From positions 4,200,194 through 4,264,193 of the forward strand of contig NC_066852.1 of NCBI RefSeq assembly GCF_001640805.2: 64,000 nucleotides of DNA, written 5' to 3'. Source of the stretch: Lates calcarifer. Lineage: Eukaryota; Chordata; Actinopteri; Centropomidae. The position numbers were made by a program, and so were the translations under genes. The notes under the pieces are model-generated. The model was not told the DNA's origin. It saw nothing but the letters and a program-made list of their open reading frames with translations, and did not search any database. Positions 11,723 through 23,029 of this stretch are shown here, one piece after another (the stretch's first letter is position 1; the number at the start of each line of letters is the position of its first letter).

Positions 11723-12854
11723 CAGATCTGGACAAATTTGTTGGTACCCTTACAGCTTTTTGAAACAATGCTTCATTCCTCCTGAGAGTCAGAGGAGTTG
11801 TATTGCAGCTAATGATGAGATATGGAACAGGTGTGCAGAACCTCCACTGATTGTGCTCCACCTCTGCTCTACTGGGGAGTGGACTTTCTGGTGTCAAGTG
11901 AAGGGAGAGTTCTTGTACTGCAGCTAATGAGATACGGGACAGGTGTGCAGAACCTCCACTGACTGCTCCCCACCTCTGCCAATGAAGAACACAAACAAAC
12001 ACTAAAGACCCTGTTAGTCACAGCAGGGCTGTGACAGCCAGACTGGAATTTGCTAAGATGCATGTTGACAAGTGAAAAGGTTTCTGGTAGAATGTCCTTT
12101 GGACTGATGAAACAAAACTTGAGCTTTTTGGCAAGTCACATCAGCTTTATGTTCACAGATGGAAAAATGAAGCTCTAAAAGAAAAGACCACCATACTTAA
12201 TGTAAAACATGGAGGAGGCTCAGTCATGTTTTGGGGCTGCTTTTCTGTGTCCAACACAGGGGGCTTTCTGTGCAGGGCTCAATGAAACCTCAGGACTATC
12301 AAGGCATTCTGGAGAGAAACGTACTGCCCAGTGTCAGAAAGTTCAGCCTTAGTTGCAGATCATGGGTCCTCCAACAGGACAATGACCCAAAACACACTGC
12401 TAAAAGCACTCAAGAATGGCTGGGACAAAAAACATTGGATTATTCTTAAATGGTGTTCTATGAGCCCTTATCTTAATCCTACTGAACATATAAGGAAAGA
12501 TCTGAAAAATGCAAAGGCACCCTTCAAACCTGAGACAGCTAGAGCAGTGGGCCAAAATACCTTTTACTGGATGCCGGAATCTCATTGTGAACTATGGCAA
12601 TTGCTTCTTGACAGTGACTGCTGCTAAAGGTTGTGCAACAAAATATTAAGTTAAGGGTACCATCTTTTCTGTCCATGTCATTCTCATTTGGTTTATTATT
12701 ATTATGAATCAAAAATCAAAAGCAATGTCTGATTTGTGTTAAATATGGAATAAACAATGATTGATGCCATTATTTTTTATCAGTTTAAAATGATTTCAGA
12801 GATAGTTGTGAGTTCTTTTTCATGGATGGACACCAACAAAGTTGTTCACATCTG
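11723..12854 (+). mobile_element. Tc1/mariner transposon, N-terminally deleted
   Basis: The terminal inverted repeats begin CAGATCTGGACAAATTTGTT on the left and end with the inverse (AACAAAGTTGTTCACATCTG) on the right, flanked by TA at 11721-11722 and 12855-12856. A second, internal repeat copy lies near 12655-12682 (AAGGGTACCATCTTTTCTGT), as in IR/DR-type Tc1 elements. The interior keeps only the C-terminal catalytic part of the transposase. A roughly 70-bp segment (11799-11868) is repeated diverged at 11912-11980. Confidence 0.9.
12030..12625 (+). pseudogene. Tc1-like DD34E transposase pseudogene
   Basis: Frames across this segment show VLWTDETKLELFGKS (first Asp, codon at 12106), HGGGSVMFWGCFS, QQDNDPKHTAKSTQEWL (second Asp near 12378) and SPYLNPTEH (Glu at 12484), the Tc1 DD34E catalytic set. 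The helix-turn-helix DNA-binding half is absent. A one-base insertion lies between the second Asp and the Glu, and there is an in-frame stop soon after GGFLCRAQ. This is a dead copy. Confidence 0.88.
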
Positions 12855-13844
12855 TAGGGGCATCTGACATTAGTTTGCATAATTGGTCAATGGCAAAAAG
12901 TACAAAATTTCTCTAAAATTACACTGTAAGGCAGAGGCTTAGCCTACATTTTCCTCATATGACATGGGCCTGTTACTTTGACAACTTTGCCTGTTTTAGT
13001 GTGTGTTTGTAATGCGACTTTCAATTGAATTTTTAATGCTTGCTGTGCAATTATTATTAATGTGTTTTGTTGTCAGTTATTTTGCTAATATCCAACCAAC
13101 ACTGATGATGATTCTCTGCCTTCTGCTCAGCAGGACAAAATCCTCTCAGCTGAGCATGCACACACACGCACACATTCATATAGAGCATGTGGGGTGGGAC
13201 TGACATAGACACATCTATCATGCTTGCATTGTTTTGAAGTGTAGGCTCATGTAGTGTAGGTTTGAGGTTATAAAATATACATGCATAGTGAATCATAACT
13301 TGTTAATCAAAATGATTTTATTAGAATAAAATGAAATAGAATAAAGTAACTGGCTGGGCTTAAATGAGAAGTTGGTTGTTTTGCCAGCAGGTGGTGCATG
13401 TAGACAGCTCTGCAGGACTGTTGCCTTATAGCAAGAATGTTCTTGTTTCAGTGATTCCTTTCTTTTTTAAATGTTCTTTTATGTTTTTAATTTTTTTTTC
13501 GTGTTCACATTTGTTTCTTCCCACCCTAAAGCCATGTTGAGTATGAGGAATATTTGGTAATAGGAAAACAAGCATACAATAGGTGTTGAAAGGTTGATTT
13601 AGCAGAACTTTCAACTTTCTGTCCTAATTTTTAATTGATTGGGGTACATTAGTAAAATAGTAAAAGAATGATGCGCACACAACGTGAGAGGAGGATTGGT
13701 TTTACCAGCTGAGAACTGAGACCAATGGAGATGAGCACTATCTGCTAATAGGGCACAAGGGAGCTTTTCTTGAAGTTGAAACCAGAGACTTCAACTTGGG
13801 AGTCATCTTATGTTGTATATCATATAATATCCATTTTTTCACAG

Positions 13845-13996
13845 ATATCCAGGAGTTCTACGAAGTGACACTGTTGAACACACAGAAGAGTTGTGAGCAA
13901 AAGCTTGAGGAGGTCAACCACATGGCGGATAAGTGGGAGAAGAGTGTTTCTATACAAAACTCTGAGCTTGCACACTCTGCCTGTCCAGTGGAAGAG
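13845..13996 (+). CDS. dlg2: dlg2 internal exon, second half of the L27 domain
   Basis: This is an internal coding exon of discs large 2 (PSD-93). It is preceded by a pyrimidine tract and AG (13843-13844) and followed by GTGAGT. Its 152 nt start with two bases that finish an Asp codon and then read IQEFYEVTLL, N-T-Q-K-S-C-E-Q-K and WEKS, ending on Glu-Glu in phase 0. The DIQEFYEVTLL motif is the C-terminal part of the L27 domain of DLG1/SAP97, and LLNxQKSCEQK is the DLG2 version as I remember it. L27 drives hetero-oligomerisation of MAGUK scaffolds under the membrane. The first half of L27 must be on an exon upstream of the window. Only long L27-containing isoforms would use this exon; isoforms from the three promoters downstream lack it. 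The reading frame is open throughout. dlg1 or dlg4 are less likely alternatives. Confidence 0.88.
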
Positions 13997-13999
13997 GTG

Positions 14000-15165
14000 A
14001 GTCTCTGACACAGGGTGTCAGCCCATCAAAATCTCAGACATGAACTGACACCTGAACCAAATTACCTCTACATGACTAGTGTTGTCTGTTGGAGCCATAC
14101 AAAAAGGGCTGAAGTAAAAGCAGGTGGAGGTGTAGAAGTTTCTTGTAAACCACAGCAGCAGTAACAGCAGCAAAGCATGAATCAGCAGACATCAAGGTTC
14201 AAGGTTACTTTTATTGTCTCCCATAGGAGAAAACTGTCTTAGAATAAGGGAACTGCTGCAGAAAAACCAAACACTGCAATAAAACACATACAATGAGAAT
14301 ATCAAATAAGAACACACATGCAAACACTAGCCTGAGATAAACTAACCAACTACAATTCACTGTTAAAAGCTACAATTATTCTAGGCATACATCTCAAAGC
14401 ATTCACAACTTAAGAATTTTCATCGAATTATCAGTGAAAACTTGCATTCATCTGAGTGCCTCCTTCTTACCCTTCTATTTTCCAAAAGTACCCCATTGGT
14501 AAGTTTAACTGATATTGCAACCCTGTACCTCATTCCAGAATTTATTAGTACATGCTACATAGTTCAAGGATCCTGTTGGTCTGCTGAATAGAAGATTACC
14601 CAACAATGTCTTGGGGGGGTGAGATGTGTTGGCGTTCCTATAATCTTTTGTTTTAATCAGATTAACGCTTTGAGCTCTAAACTTCACTGTTAGGTTTCTA
14701 AAATAGCTGGTAATACCATACCACAGCCTGGTAGCTCTATAAAAAAAAAGAACATAATATTCCCCCAGACACCAAAAACTGAGACCTCAAAGGAAATTGA
14801 CGCACTGATGAAGTCTCACACAGACACTTGCAACATAATGTGCCAGCTAAGTATCAATATCAGTGTAGACCCCTGGACATTTGTTAGAAGTGAAATGTCT
14901 GATGCTGTGAACTGCCCCTGATGCCCAGCATACCAGTCCATGTAAAATCTACATTAATGATTTAAGCTTTTTATATGGGGAAAATTAAGTAATCCTTGAC
15001 ATTTTTGTGAGTGATTGCAGGAATAATAATCACAAAATAACACTGATTAAATAAGGTTTATGGTGAGGAGATTTGAAATGTGATCCTCCTTAAGTCAGAG
15101 TGAAGCCACTAACCAGCTGTGGGGAGGGTTAGTCAGGATTTTATCTTTATTTTATCTGTATCAGT
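14000..15165. other. dlg2 intron with an unplaced repeat-like stretch
   Basis: AAGGTTCAAGGTTACTTTTA at 14192 followed by TTGTCTCCCATAG resembles the tail of a fish LINE. Minus-strand text near 14450-14750 is also repeat-like. No exon or RNA gene is supported. Confidence 0.35.
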
Positions 15166-15169
15166 CTTG

Positions 15170-15508
15170 TGTCACAGTCCAGCTCGAGAACGGTGACAAG
15201 GAAAGGAGACGGCACGAGCTGGCATTTACAAAATAATAATTTTTTATTTACAAAAGGGTAAATTAATCCACTTAACAAAACCACAGCGCAACTAAAGATA
15301 ACGAAAAAAAAAAATGGCAGCTGCCACCCAAGTCAGCTTGGAACCATACCCAGCAACTGCCACATCCCAGAATGAGGGTTATTTACCTACACCAAGCACA
15401 GGTGTAGCTCATTCGCCTGACGACCCCACCCACCACCTGCAGCAAAAGAAAAACTACAGGAACAAAACAACAGGGACACCCAGTGCCCAGGTGGAGCAGT
15501 TATCACAC
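15170..15508 (-). mobile_element. Gypsy-type LTR (downstream, 3' LTR of a minus-strand element)
   Basis: The sequence starts TGTCACAGTCCAGCTCGAGA and aligns over about 300 bp with the LTR at 19086, sharing TGGCATTTACAAAA, AACTAAAGATAAC, ATGGCAGCT, CACCCA and GCCTGACGACCC-type landmarks. On the minus strand the pair contain an AATAAA signal (read from TTTTTATTTACAAAA). The inner edge is followed by a stretch that is purine-rich on the minus strand (near 15508-15535), as expected for a polypurine tract. The two LTRs are clearly diverged, so the insertion is old or composite. Confidence 0.7.
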
Positions 15509-15509
15509 C

Positions 15510-17155
15510 TTCTTTCATAAAAGAAAGGTTCCCATCAAGAATCTTGACAGACAGCAACAGACATGGGCAGACAACCAACTCACAAATGATAATGTCAGTA
15601 ATAATGACAAGTAATACAAATTTTCATATTAATAATAATAATAGGTAGCATAAATGCACTGAATAATAATTGGAAAATCCAATTGGATGGGGCACCTCCG
15701 TCCAATTCTCTGATGGAAATCGGGGATATTAAATTTGATATCAATATTCTTGAATAATATAATAAATATATATATAAAAGTCTAAGATCGTGAATCCTCG
15801 ATTCATTGATCCAGCTCACCATTGCAAGAAAACACACAAAACTGCTGGGTCTACAGGTGTATTTACAATTTACTGATTACTAAGGTGAAGATATATGCAG
15901 TGAAAACGTGAAATAAAATATAAACAGAAATGTAAGGATGATCAAACTAGCATGATGAAACAACGGTAAAATGGTAAAAAACGGTAAAATGAGCAGAATG
16001 AGATGGTGGAAGCAAATCGTTATAGTCTGTAACTATAATCTATTTGTATTAAATTTTGAGATGTCTATCAATGGTGGAAATTAAAGTTTACTTATTTTAT
16101 CATCAACCCTTGTCATGAGCAGAATGTTAAGACCGGCCTACTGTGAGTTGCAGCAGCTGCAGACTTGGCTGGAGTCCAAGTGGCTAAGGTTGTGGTGGTA
16201 ACCAAGGAAACGCAGAATCCAGGTGGATGCTCCCGGAAGCCGTGTCTCCAGTTAACATGGTGACGGATTCTGCTGGTGTCTCAGTGGTTCAGCATTAGTT
16301 GAGTTTACTCGCAGACTTTCTGTCTCGGCAAACTTAGTTTGTTGCAGGTTTCTTTGTAGGTTGTCTTGTAATCTGTAAGTCTCTCTCTCTCTCGGGTTGA
16401 GGAAAAATAAGCTCTCACGTAGTCTACTTAATGTTTTCTGGATAATTTAGAGGAGGCTCGTGTCAGCCAGACGACTCTACAGTTTTATTCTTCGGAGTAA
16501 AACATAGAATTAAGTAAATTAAGTTCAGTATTCAAATACTTTTGTTCCTTTGGCTTAACTTGACGTTGCTTGGCTTAAGAAATAGAGAAAGTTACTTGTG
16601 CGTCTAGTTAAGAGAAAAAGTTACCTGCAAAGCACGTGGTGAAAAAGAGAACAAAGGAACAGAGAAAATTAAAGTGCAATGGCGAGTGGCTGTGTAGCTT
16701 GGAGTTGATTTCAACCAAAGGCATTGTCTTTTTGCGCGCCAGAGTTTTTATTCTTGACACTTGAGGATAATATCAGGTTTACAGGTGGAGTGGGGTGGTC
16801 TCAGCCAATTAGAATTTGTTGTCCTCACTCTCTTTGTCTCAGTTAGAGCGAAATATGATCTCTTAATAAACTCTAAATTATTAATCTGAAATACGCGTGC
16901 GCATATTGCATATATGTCTTCCACCATGCGATAGCAATAAATGAATGTCATCACAAGACATGAAGAATAATCATTTGATTCTAATACCTGAAAAGCATTA
17001 TGTCTAACTTCTATAGTTAAGCTAAGACATGGTCAGTGGATGGCAGTATGGTTCCATGGTGAATATTTGAATTAATTCCTCATATTTCTATCTTAGTTTA
17101 ACAACATCATAGAGAACTCAGATTTTCTGAGAATTCTGTATATGCTTCTTATCAC
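15510..17155. other. Unexplained block inside the LTR pair
   Basis: About 1.6 kb lies between the downstream LTR and the first recognisable pol sequence, without any protein motif I know. It is richer in CpG than the surrounding introns. A possible nested solo LTR runs from TGTCATGAG (16111) to TTGACA (16759). There is a local ACGGTAAAATGGTAAAAAAC tandem at 15963-15990. Confidence 0.4.
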
Positions 17156-17159
17156 AGAA

Positions 17160-18720
17160 TATTGGGGAGGCTGTTTGTCTCAGTCTGAAAAGGCAAAGAA
17201 TGGAGAGTCCACACAGACTTCAAAATGCTGCAACACCCACACCAGAGCCACTCTCTTTCGCGATCACAGATTAATTCAGATAATAAGGATTAAGTTTATG
17301 GCAAAAGAAACTCACAGGACGCTCAACACCATTATCATCAGTCTGGAACAGCACAGCACTATCACCTACATCACTCGCATCCTCCTGCAACTGGAACAGA
17401 TGATCCATACAGGGTGCTACAAAGACAGAAGGTGAACACAACAAAGATCTACCATTTTCAAAAGCCTGTTGACAGGAGGCTGACCAGACATACTTTGCTC
17501 TAGCTTTCAACAGGTCAGTCAGGGGAGCTACCATAGTTGAAAAATATTTACAGAAACTGCGATAATAGCCAACCAACCCCAAGAAGCATATAAGCTCCTT
17601 CTTTGTTGTAGAAACTGGATACTGCTCTATTGTAGTTATTTTTGCCTGCATCAGGCGCACCTGTCTTTGACACAACCATATTCATGAGTAGCTGGCGCTT
17701 TACGAAACCCAAAACTCATCACAGAGTAGGAGAACAAAACCAGAGTTATAAAAACTGATTTTTCTCTATCTCTCTGTGACAGTGGAACTTGCCAATATCC
17801 TTTGAGCAAATCAAATTTACTGACAAAATGAGCTGACCTCACCTGATCCATGCAATCTTCCATTTGCACCAGTGGATACGTTTTGGGTTTAGTGACCCCA
17901 TTTACCATTTACACAGTACAAAACCTGGGACTCTTATCTGCTTTATTCACAAGCAGGCAAGGAGACGCCCAGCTGGAAGAAGAAGGATCAGCGATATTAT
18001 TATCGAGCTTATATTTTATTTCTTTCTCCATAATCCTCCGCTCGTAGTGGGAACAACCAGGGCAAGAGAGACATAAGGGTCTGGTGAAACCTTTCCAGTG
18101 CCCCTTGGCTCTGAGCATGATACGTAGTGGCCTTGTTGTGTTTCACCCGGTGCTGCTTCAGAACTTGAGAGAACAGGTGGGACGAAAAATTTGAGCCCTG
18201 GTCGTTTGGAATTACCTTAGGGATCCCAAAGATCGACATGAATTGGCTTAGTGCCTTAACTACAAACTTAGCAGTGATAGTACAGAGTTGACATGCTGCT
18301 GGATCATACTTTGACACATCACTGTAAGCATATAGTCACTGCCAAACTTTGAATGTAGTAAAGGACCAACACAATCGATTACCAGGTGTTCAAATGGCTG
18401 TACAATGGCTGGAATGGGGAACAGAGGGGCATTTGGCAGCACTCTGTTGAACAGCTAACTAAGCGATGGATCAGCCCGTTGCTCTGCCACCAACTCACTG
18501 CAAGAAACAGACAAAAGGGACACAGGGAAGGCCTCGTTCCCCTCTGTGTCACTCTGATCCGCTTCCGGTTCTGACTCACCGTGGTGCATAGCACTGAAAC
18601 ACTGCGCACTCTCATCAGATGTTTCTGTAACAGAAAGAGAAGATGGCCACAGGGGGGTGGCGGACCCTCTTCCCCCACCCCACCCCCAACAAACTCCAAG
18701 GGAATTCACTTCTGAGCCTA
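17160..18720 (-). mobile_element. Ty3/Gypsy pol remnant with scrambled order (IN before RT-RH)
   Basis: Read on the minus strand, this is a broken LTR-retrotransposon polyprotein. Integrase comes first: PFEHLVIDCVGPL and the core DQGSNFSSHLFSQVL, ending in LERFHQTL near 18100. The reverse transcriptase follows directly: SSSSWASPCLLV, FDLLKGYWQVPLS and SVMSFGFRKAPAT. Then comes RNase H: ELICFLGLVGYYRSFCKYFS and HKLNP, fading out near 17160. Gypsy elements normally run RT, RNase H, integrase. The inverted order shows a rearrangement, or the join of two copies. Gag, protease, the RT YLDD stretch and the zinc-binding start of integrase are missing. Several frameshifts are present, so it is not functional. 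Confidence 0.85.
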
Positions 18721-19065
18721 ACAGGGACAGGACAGCAGAAACTTACCAAGGTCATGTCTCCAGTACCACCAGAGCTCAGTGCCACAAACTAGTGTTCTGT
18801 TGTGTCTACATGTATGTGGATTTGCAGTGGTGTAATTATGATGTGTTGCTTTAAACGCTGCTGCTAGGAATTGTGGGATGGCATTCTCTCCTTTCTTTCT
18901 TAAAAGATGGTCCAGTGTGTCTTGATACTTCTGGGTCATTTCATTCATTTAGGAACCTTCCTAATCTAAAAGGGAATTTCAACCGCAGCCCCTGTCTCCA
19001 CTCATCAAACAATTTACTACCCCCTGAACCAACAGTGCTACACAAATCTACACCAGGCAAAACAT

Positions 19066-19083
19066 GGAACTGACGAGCCCCCA
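19066..19083 (-). other. Probable tRNA-Pro primer binding site
   Basis: On the minus strand, two bases after the LTR, the sequence reads TGGGGGCTCGTC, which matches the first 12 bases of the classic proline-tRNA primer binding site. The remaining six bases have diverged. This fixes the element orientation as minus and identifies 19086 onward as its 5' LTR. Confidence 0.7.
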
Positions 19084-19085
19084 TT

Positions 19086-19435
19086 TGTCACAGCCCAGCT
19101 CAAGAACTGTGAAAAGGAAGGGAGATGACACAAGTTGGCATTTACAAAAAAGATGATTTTATTTACAAATGAGTAAATTACCTAACTCACCAAAAACACA
19201 GCACAACTAAAGATAACAAAAAGAAAATGGCAGCTACCACCCAGGTCTGGCCGGGAATACAAACCCAGAGACCACCTGATCCCAAAATGAGTGTTACTTA
19301 CCAAGAGCACACACCGGGCCCAGGTGTGGCACATTCACCTGATGACCCTCCACCCACCACCGGCAGCAAAGAAAAAACCTACTGGCTCTGTGAAACACAG
19401 CAAAACTTGTATTACCCACCTGTGAAGCAGACACA
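19086..19435 (-). mobile_element. Gypsy-type LTR (upstream, 5' LTR of the minus-strand element)
   Basis: It starts TGTCACAGCCCAGCTCAAGA, parallel to the LTR at 15170, and carries the same minus-strand AATAAA signal. It lies directly beside the primer binding site. The outer end near 19435 (CAGACACA) is set by analogy with the other LTR's length and is approximate. The flanking 5-bp sequences (TCTTG and GAGCA) do not match, so a simple single insertion is not demonstrated. Confidence 0.7.
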
Positions 19436-19439
19436 GAGC

Positions 19440-22400
19440 AACCTTGGCATCCATCTTCAGGCTTTTCAACTTCTGTAGGCTCCTGCACTGGAAAGCTTGT
19501 TGTGTTCACAACTTGTTTCTGCTGCTCCCAAGTGACCTATAAAGATCAATTAGGCAGGTTTAGCCAAAACTAGCTCTGTTCCTATTGATTACTGATGTAT
19601 GCTGCCAATGTTGATCACTTGTTTGTAATTCTGAATGTTAGGAAATTATTCTGATGTGCTTTAATGCATGACATACACAGAGAACAGTGGTTTGTGTTTA
19701 ACAAAGGACCAAGAAGAAATGAGGGGCCTTTTTAATGTGCTTCATTATGCTTTTTTTTTTATTACTTCTAATCTTAAATTACTGGATATACTGCATATTT
19801 ATAGCAAAGGGACTGATTGAGCTGATCTTTGTTAAGGTATGGGAAAAAAAAAACAGTAATGAATTAAAGTGCTGCAATAACTGCAGATTGTAGTGGTGAC
19901 CAAAAAGATTTAGAACAAAGCCAGAGCCTTTATGTTTTGTTTCACATCCACTTATGACTATACAAATAGCATATTTTCCAGACAGTAAGGTCATGCCACA
20001 TGCAGTATTGCAGCACATGTTCTACCTACATGTTCTAGCTACTGATATTAAGGATGACGGTCCATTACAGACCTGTTGTACATTTTTAAAATAAAAATCA
20101 GCCCTACAGCAATGGAACACAATTCAGAACCATTATTGGCAAGTGAGGCTTTGATGTCAGTAAAACTGCAGTAGAAAGTGAAGAGAAGAATGTCACTTGA
20201 AATATTAGTACCTTGTGAAGTTTGCACAATTTGAAAGAGTATAATAAGTATAATAATTCCTTGTATGATCGTATGATGCAGTTTCTGTTTTTGCCAGTTG
20301 GTTGTAGTGGACCCTTGGTTTGTGTGAAAATATAGACCTGTGGGTCTGTGGATACCAGGCATGTTACTAATAGCATGTTTTACTTGGAATGGGACCAAAC
20401 TGTTTGGTAATCCACGAGTAATCCTATTTGTCTGAACATTCAAACCCTGTTTGTCATACCTGACTTTTTCTGAAATAATAGTAAAGAATTGGTCGTAAGG
20501 AACATTCCAGACAACTCATATACAAGGTCTTTATAGGTTTCAAAATAGCAGTGTAGTATTGTATATTGTAGTGTAAACAGTAGGGGCTACTGAACCACTT
20601 CGCTGAGGTCATCCAGTAGTACCAGGATAGGGATAAGTGAGGGGGATTAAAAGAGTCCTCAGAGACTGATGACCCTACTATGAGGTCATTAGGACACTGC
20701 TGTTATATCCCATGGTCTGTTACCACAATCAGGCCCATTGAAGATTAGGCAAAATGTCCTGTCAAATAATGACATGGCAGATGGCACCATCCAAATTAAT
20801 TAACAGAATCCAAAGGGGTTATTAAAATATATCAACAACTAATAAAATATTTTTTTAAGCAGTTTGTAGAATGTTTGTTGGATTTTTATCCATGAAAAGT
20901 AAAAACAAAAGCACTGAAGTAATCTAGAATTAAGTTCAGTAAAGAAAAACTCAGTTAATATTTTTGGGACTTAACAGGACTATCAAGCTGTTGCAAAAAG
21001 GTTGTATAAGGTGATCTAAAACAGAGAAGTTAATGAACTGTTTATGTGTTAAACAATATGATGAGGTGTTTCTTTATTAAAAAAGAAAATATTCTGGATA
21101 ACATGCTATCTGATTCCATATTGGATGCTTCTGAATTTAAGCATTGTTGCATAATTTAGAATCTGCAGCATATTACATTTAAACACTTGGAAGCTATACT
21201 ATAATAAGGCATTTAGTCTTCTGCCTTAAAATCTAGTTTTTAATTCATTTTCATTTGGTTCCTGCACCTAAGCAGTGCTGAGGAGAGGAACCGCATGATC
21301 TGGGGTGGGGGTGTTTGTGGACATTATAATGCCTCCTACTGGGTACTTGGGGGTAGATACAGTAGGGGAGTCCCTGTGTCATCACCCATAAACCGCCTCT
21401 CCAGCTTGAATCTTGCTGTGGACAGTAACTAAATAAATGTGAATCTGTTTTTTGATTTTCAAATTTTATTGGGGGTTTTCATCTAAAATGGTGTTTTATA
21501 TAATATTAAGGCGTATATTTGATATTCAACCAGTTCAGTTGGGGATTTATCTTGCCAGAGGCCATCTTGTCAGTCTTTCCAAGATTTATCAGCAATCTAA
21601 CAGCATTAGCTATGAAGAACAGATTAACAGCTACAATGCATATATTATACAATACAAACAAGACTGGTGTTAATGTCTTTATTACACTCCCAGCATGCAG
21701 TGTGGCTCAGTTTTTATCATTTGTAATTTAAATAAAGAAAATTATGTATTTCATATTTGTTAAACTGAATAAATCAACTGAAAAAGAAGTCTTTTAAGTC
21801 ACCTGGGCTTGCTGCTATAAACAGAAGAAGGGATAATGCAAACCTGCGTGTACTAAGTGTTTGTAGTATGTCTTAGTGTGCCAGGGATTTATTTTTGGCA
21901 GCCACAGGCACATATAGGCTTACACCATCCAAGCTTCTGATTAAAGACTTAGCAAAGTAACAGACAGACAGACCAGCTAACAGTGTCTCCATCTATCTGT
22001 CAGTGCCAAATCTTGCATAACTCCCACAACATGTTATTGTTTTGCATTTTTATTGGTTGGTTAACTATCAACATTTCAAATTCCAGTTAAAGTAACATGA
22101 GATTTATTTAACATATGCAGAGTCAGAGTCATGTTAGAAAATATCCCTCTATTATACAGTACTTTTTTTTTTTTTTTTTGCATTTTCTCTTTAATGTAGA
22201 CATTTTTAAGAATTTAATGTTCACTGCCCCAACTCAAGATTCAGTGTTAAACCTCTCACACAGTGTACCACCTTTACAGATGGTCTGTATTAGGCCTATC
22301 CCTAATGTATTCAGACTATAAGATACTCTTTACTTTGAAGACAGAAACTGTTTTATTCCCAGATACCTACAGGTGAGTATGTTACAATTTGAGAGTGGTT

Positions 22401-23025
22401 GTTTAGAATTAGGTTTGTTTGTTGTTCCCAACAGAGGGAGCAGAGCAGCGCAGATCCCAGCGGGATGGAGCGGGTAGAGAGCAGTGCCCTCTGAGGTGAG
22501 TTCTCTGAGGATTTTTCTGTGTATATATTATGTGTGTGTGTGTGTGTCTTGCATTAGGTTTTTGGGACATTTTATTAATTTAATGCTTAATTAAAAGCAT
22601 CCATTGTGGTCCATTTCACTCTGTAATTCATTAGTAATGGCAATGACAGTGAGCAACTGTGTCTCCTATGAACTCGATTCATTTTAGAGATGTGCATCTT
22701 CATCACTGAAGCCAATGCAGTGAACCATGTTGCTGTCTCACGTGCATACTTAAGTTAGTCATACTGCTGTAAAATACACAGGCAGCATATTTTGCAAATT
22801 ACATACGTCTTGTCAAATTGTCTGTCGTTGTTGAACAATCCAATGTGTTGCTAAACCAGGGATGTGTAGCTCTTTCTCCTCCATGATAATCTGTCACTCA
22901 CCAGGACATGCCTCTGCCTCCTGCCAAACTTGATAAGAATTTGTGACTGACAGCTGTTGATATAAGTGAGAGTGCTTAAAAACAGTTTAGAGGGGAGGAA
23001 TCTGTCTAAATCTAAATAGATTAGA
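19440..23025. other. dlg2 intron, mostly featureless
   Basis: It contains the possible exon at 22435, a T-run at about 22162 and a (GT)n at about 22530. The minus-strand ORF at 20048-20443 has no known motif and looks like chance. Confidence 0.4.
22435..22495 (+). other. Possible exon with good splice signals but a frame-breaking length
   Basis: A T-rich tract ending CCCAACAG precedes 61 nt of unusually GC-rich sequence, which is followed by GTGAGT. If joined to the L27 exon (phase 0) the frame reads REQSSADPSGMERVESSAL and then stops at TGA. Another frame stays open (GAEQRRSQRDG ... REQCPL) but does not fit the phases of the neighbouring dlg2 exons, and 61 nt is not a multiple of three. It could be a poison exon, a non-coding 5' exon of another promoter, or chance. 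No protein family is recognised. Confidence 0.3.
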
Positions 23026-23029
23026 TTAG

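Noticed and set aside
15170..19435. Single intact LTR retrotransposon
   Set aside because: The LTRs are clearly diverged, flanking 5-mers do not match, pol is out of order and a large unexplained block is inside. At best it is composite.
20048..20443. 131-codon minus-strand ORF
   Set aside because: No recognisable domain, no splice context or upstream signals, and composition similar to non-coding surroundings. It is a chance ORF.
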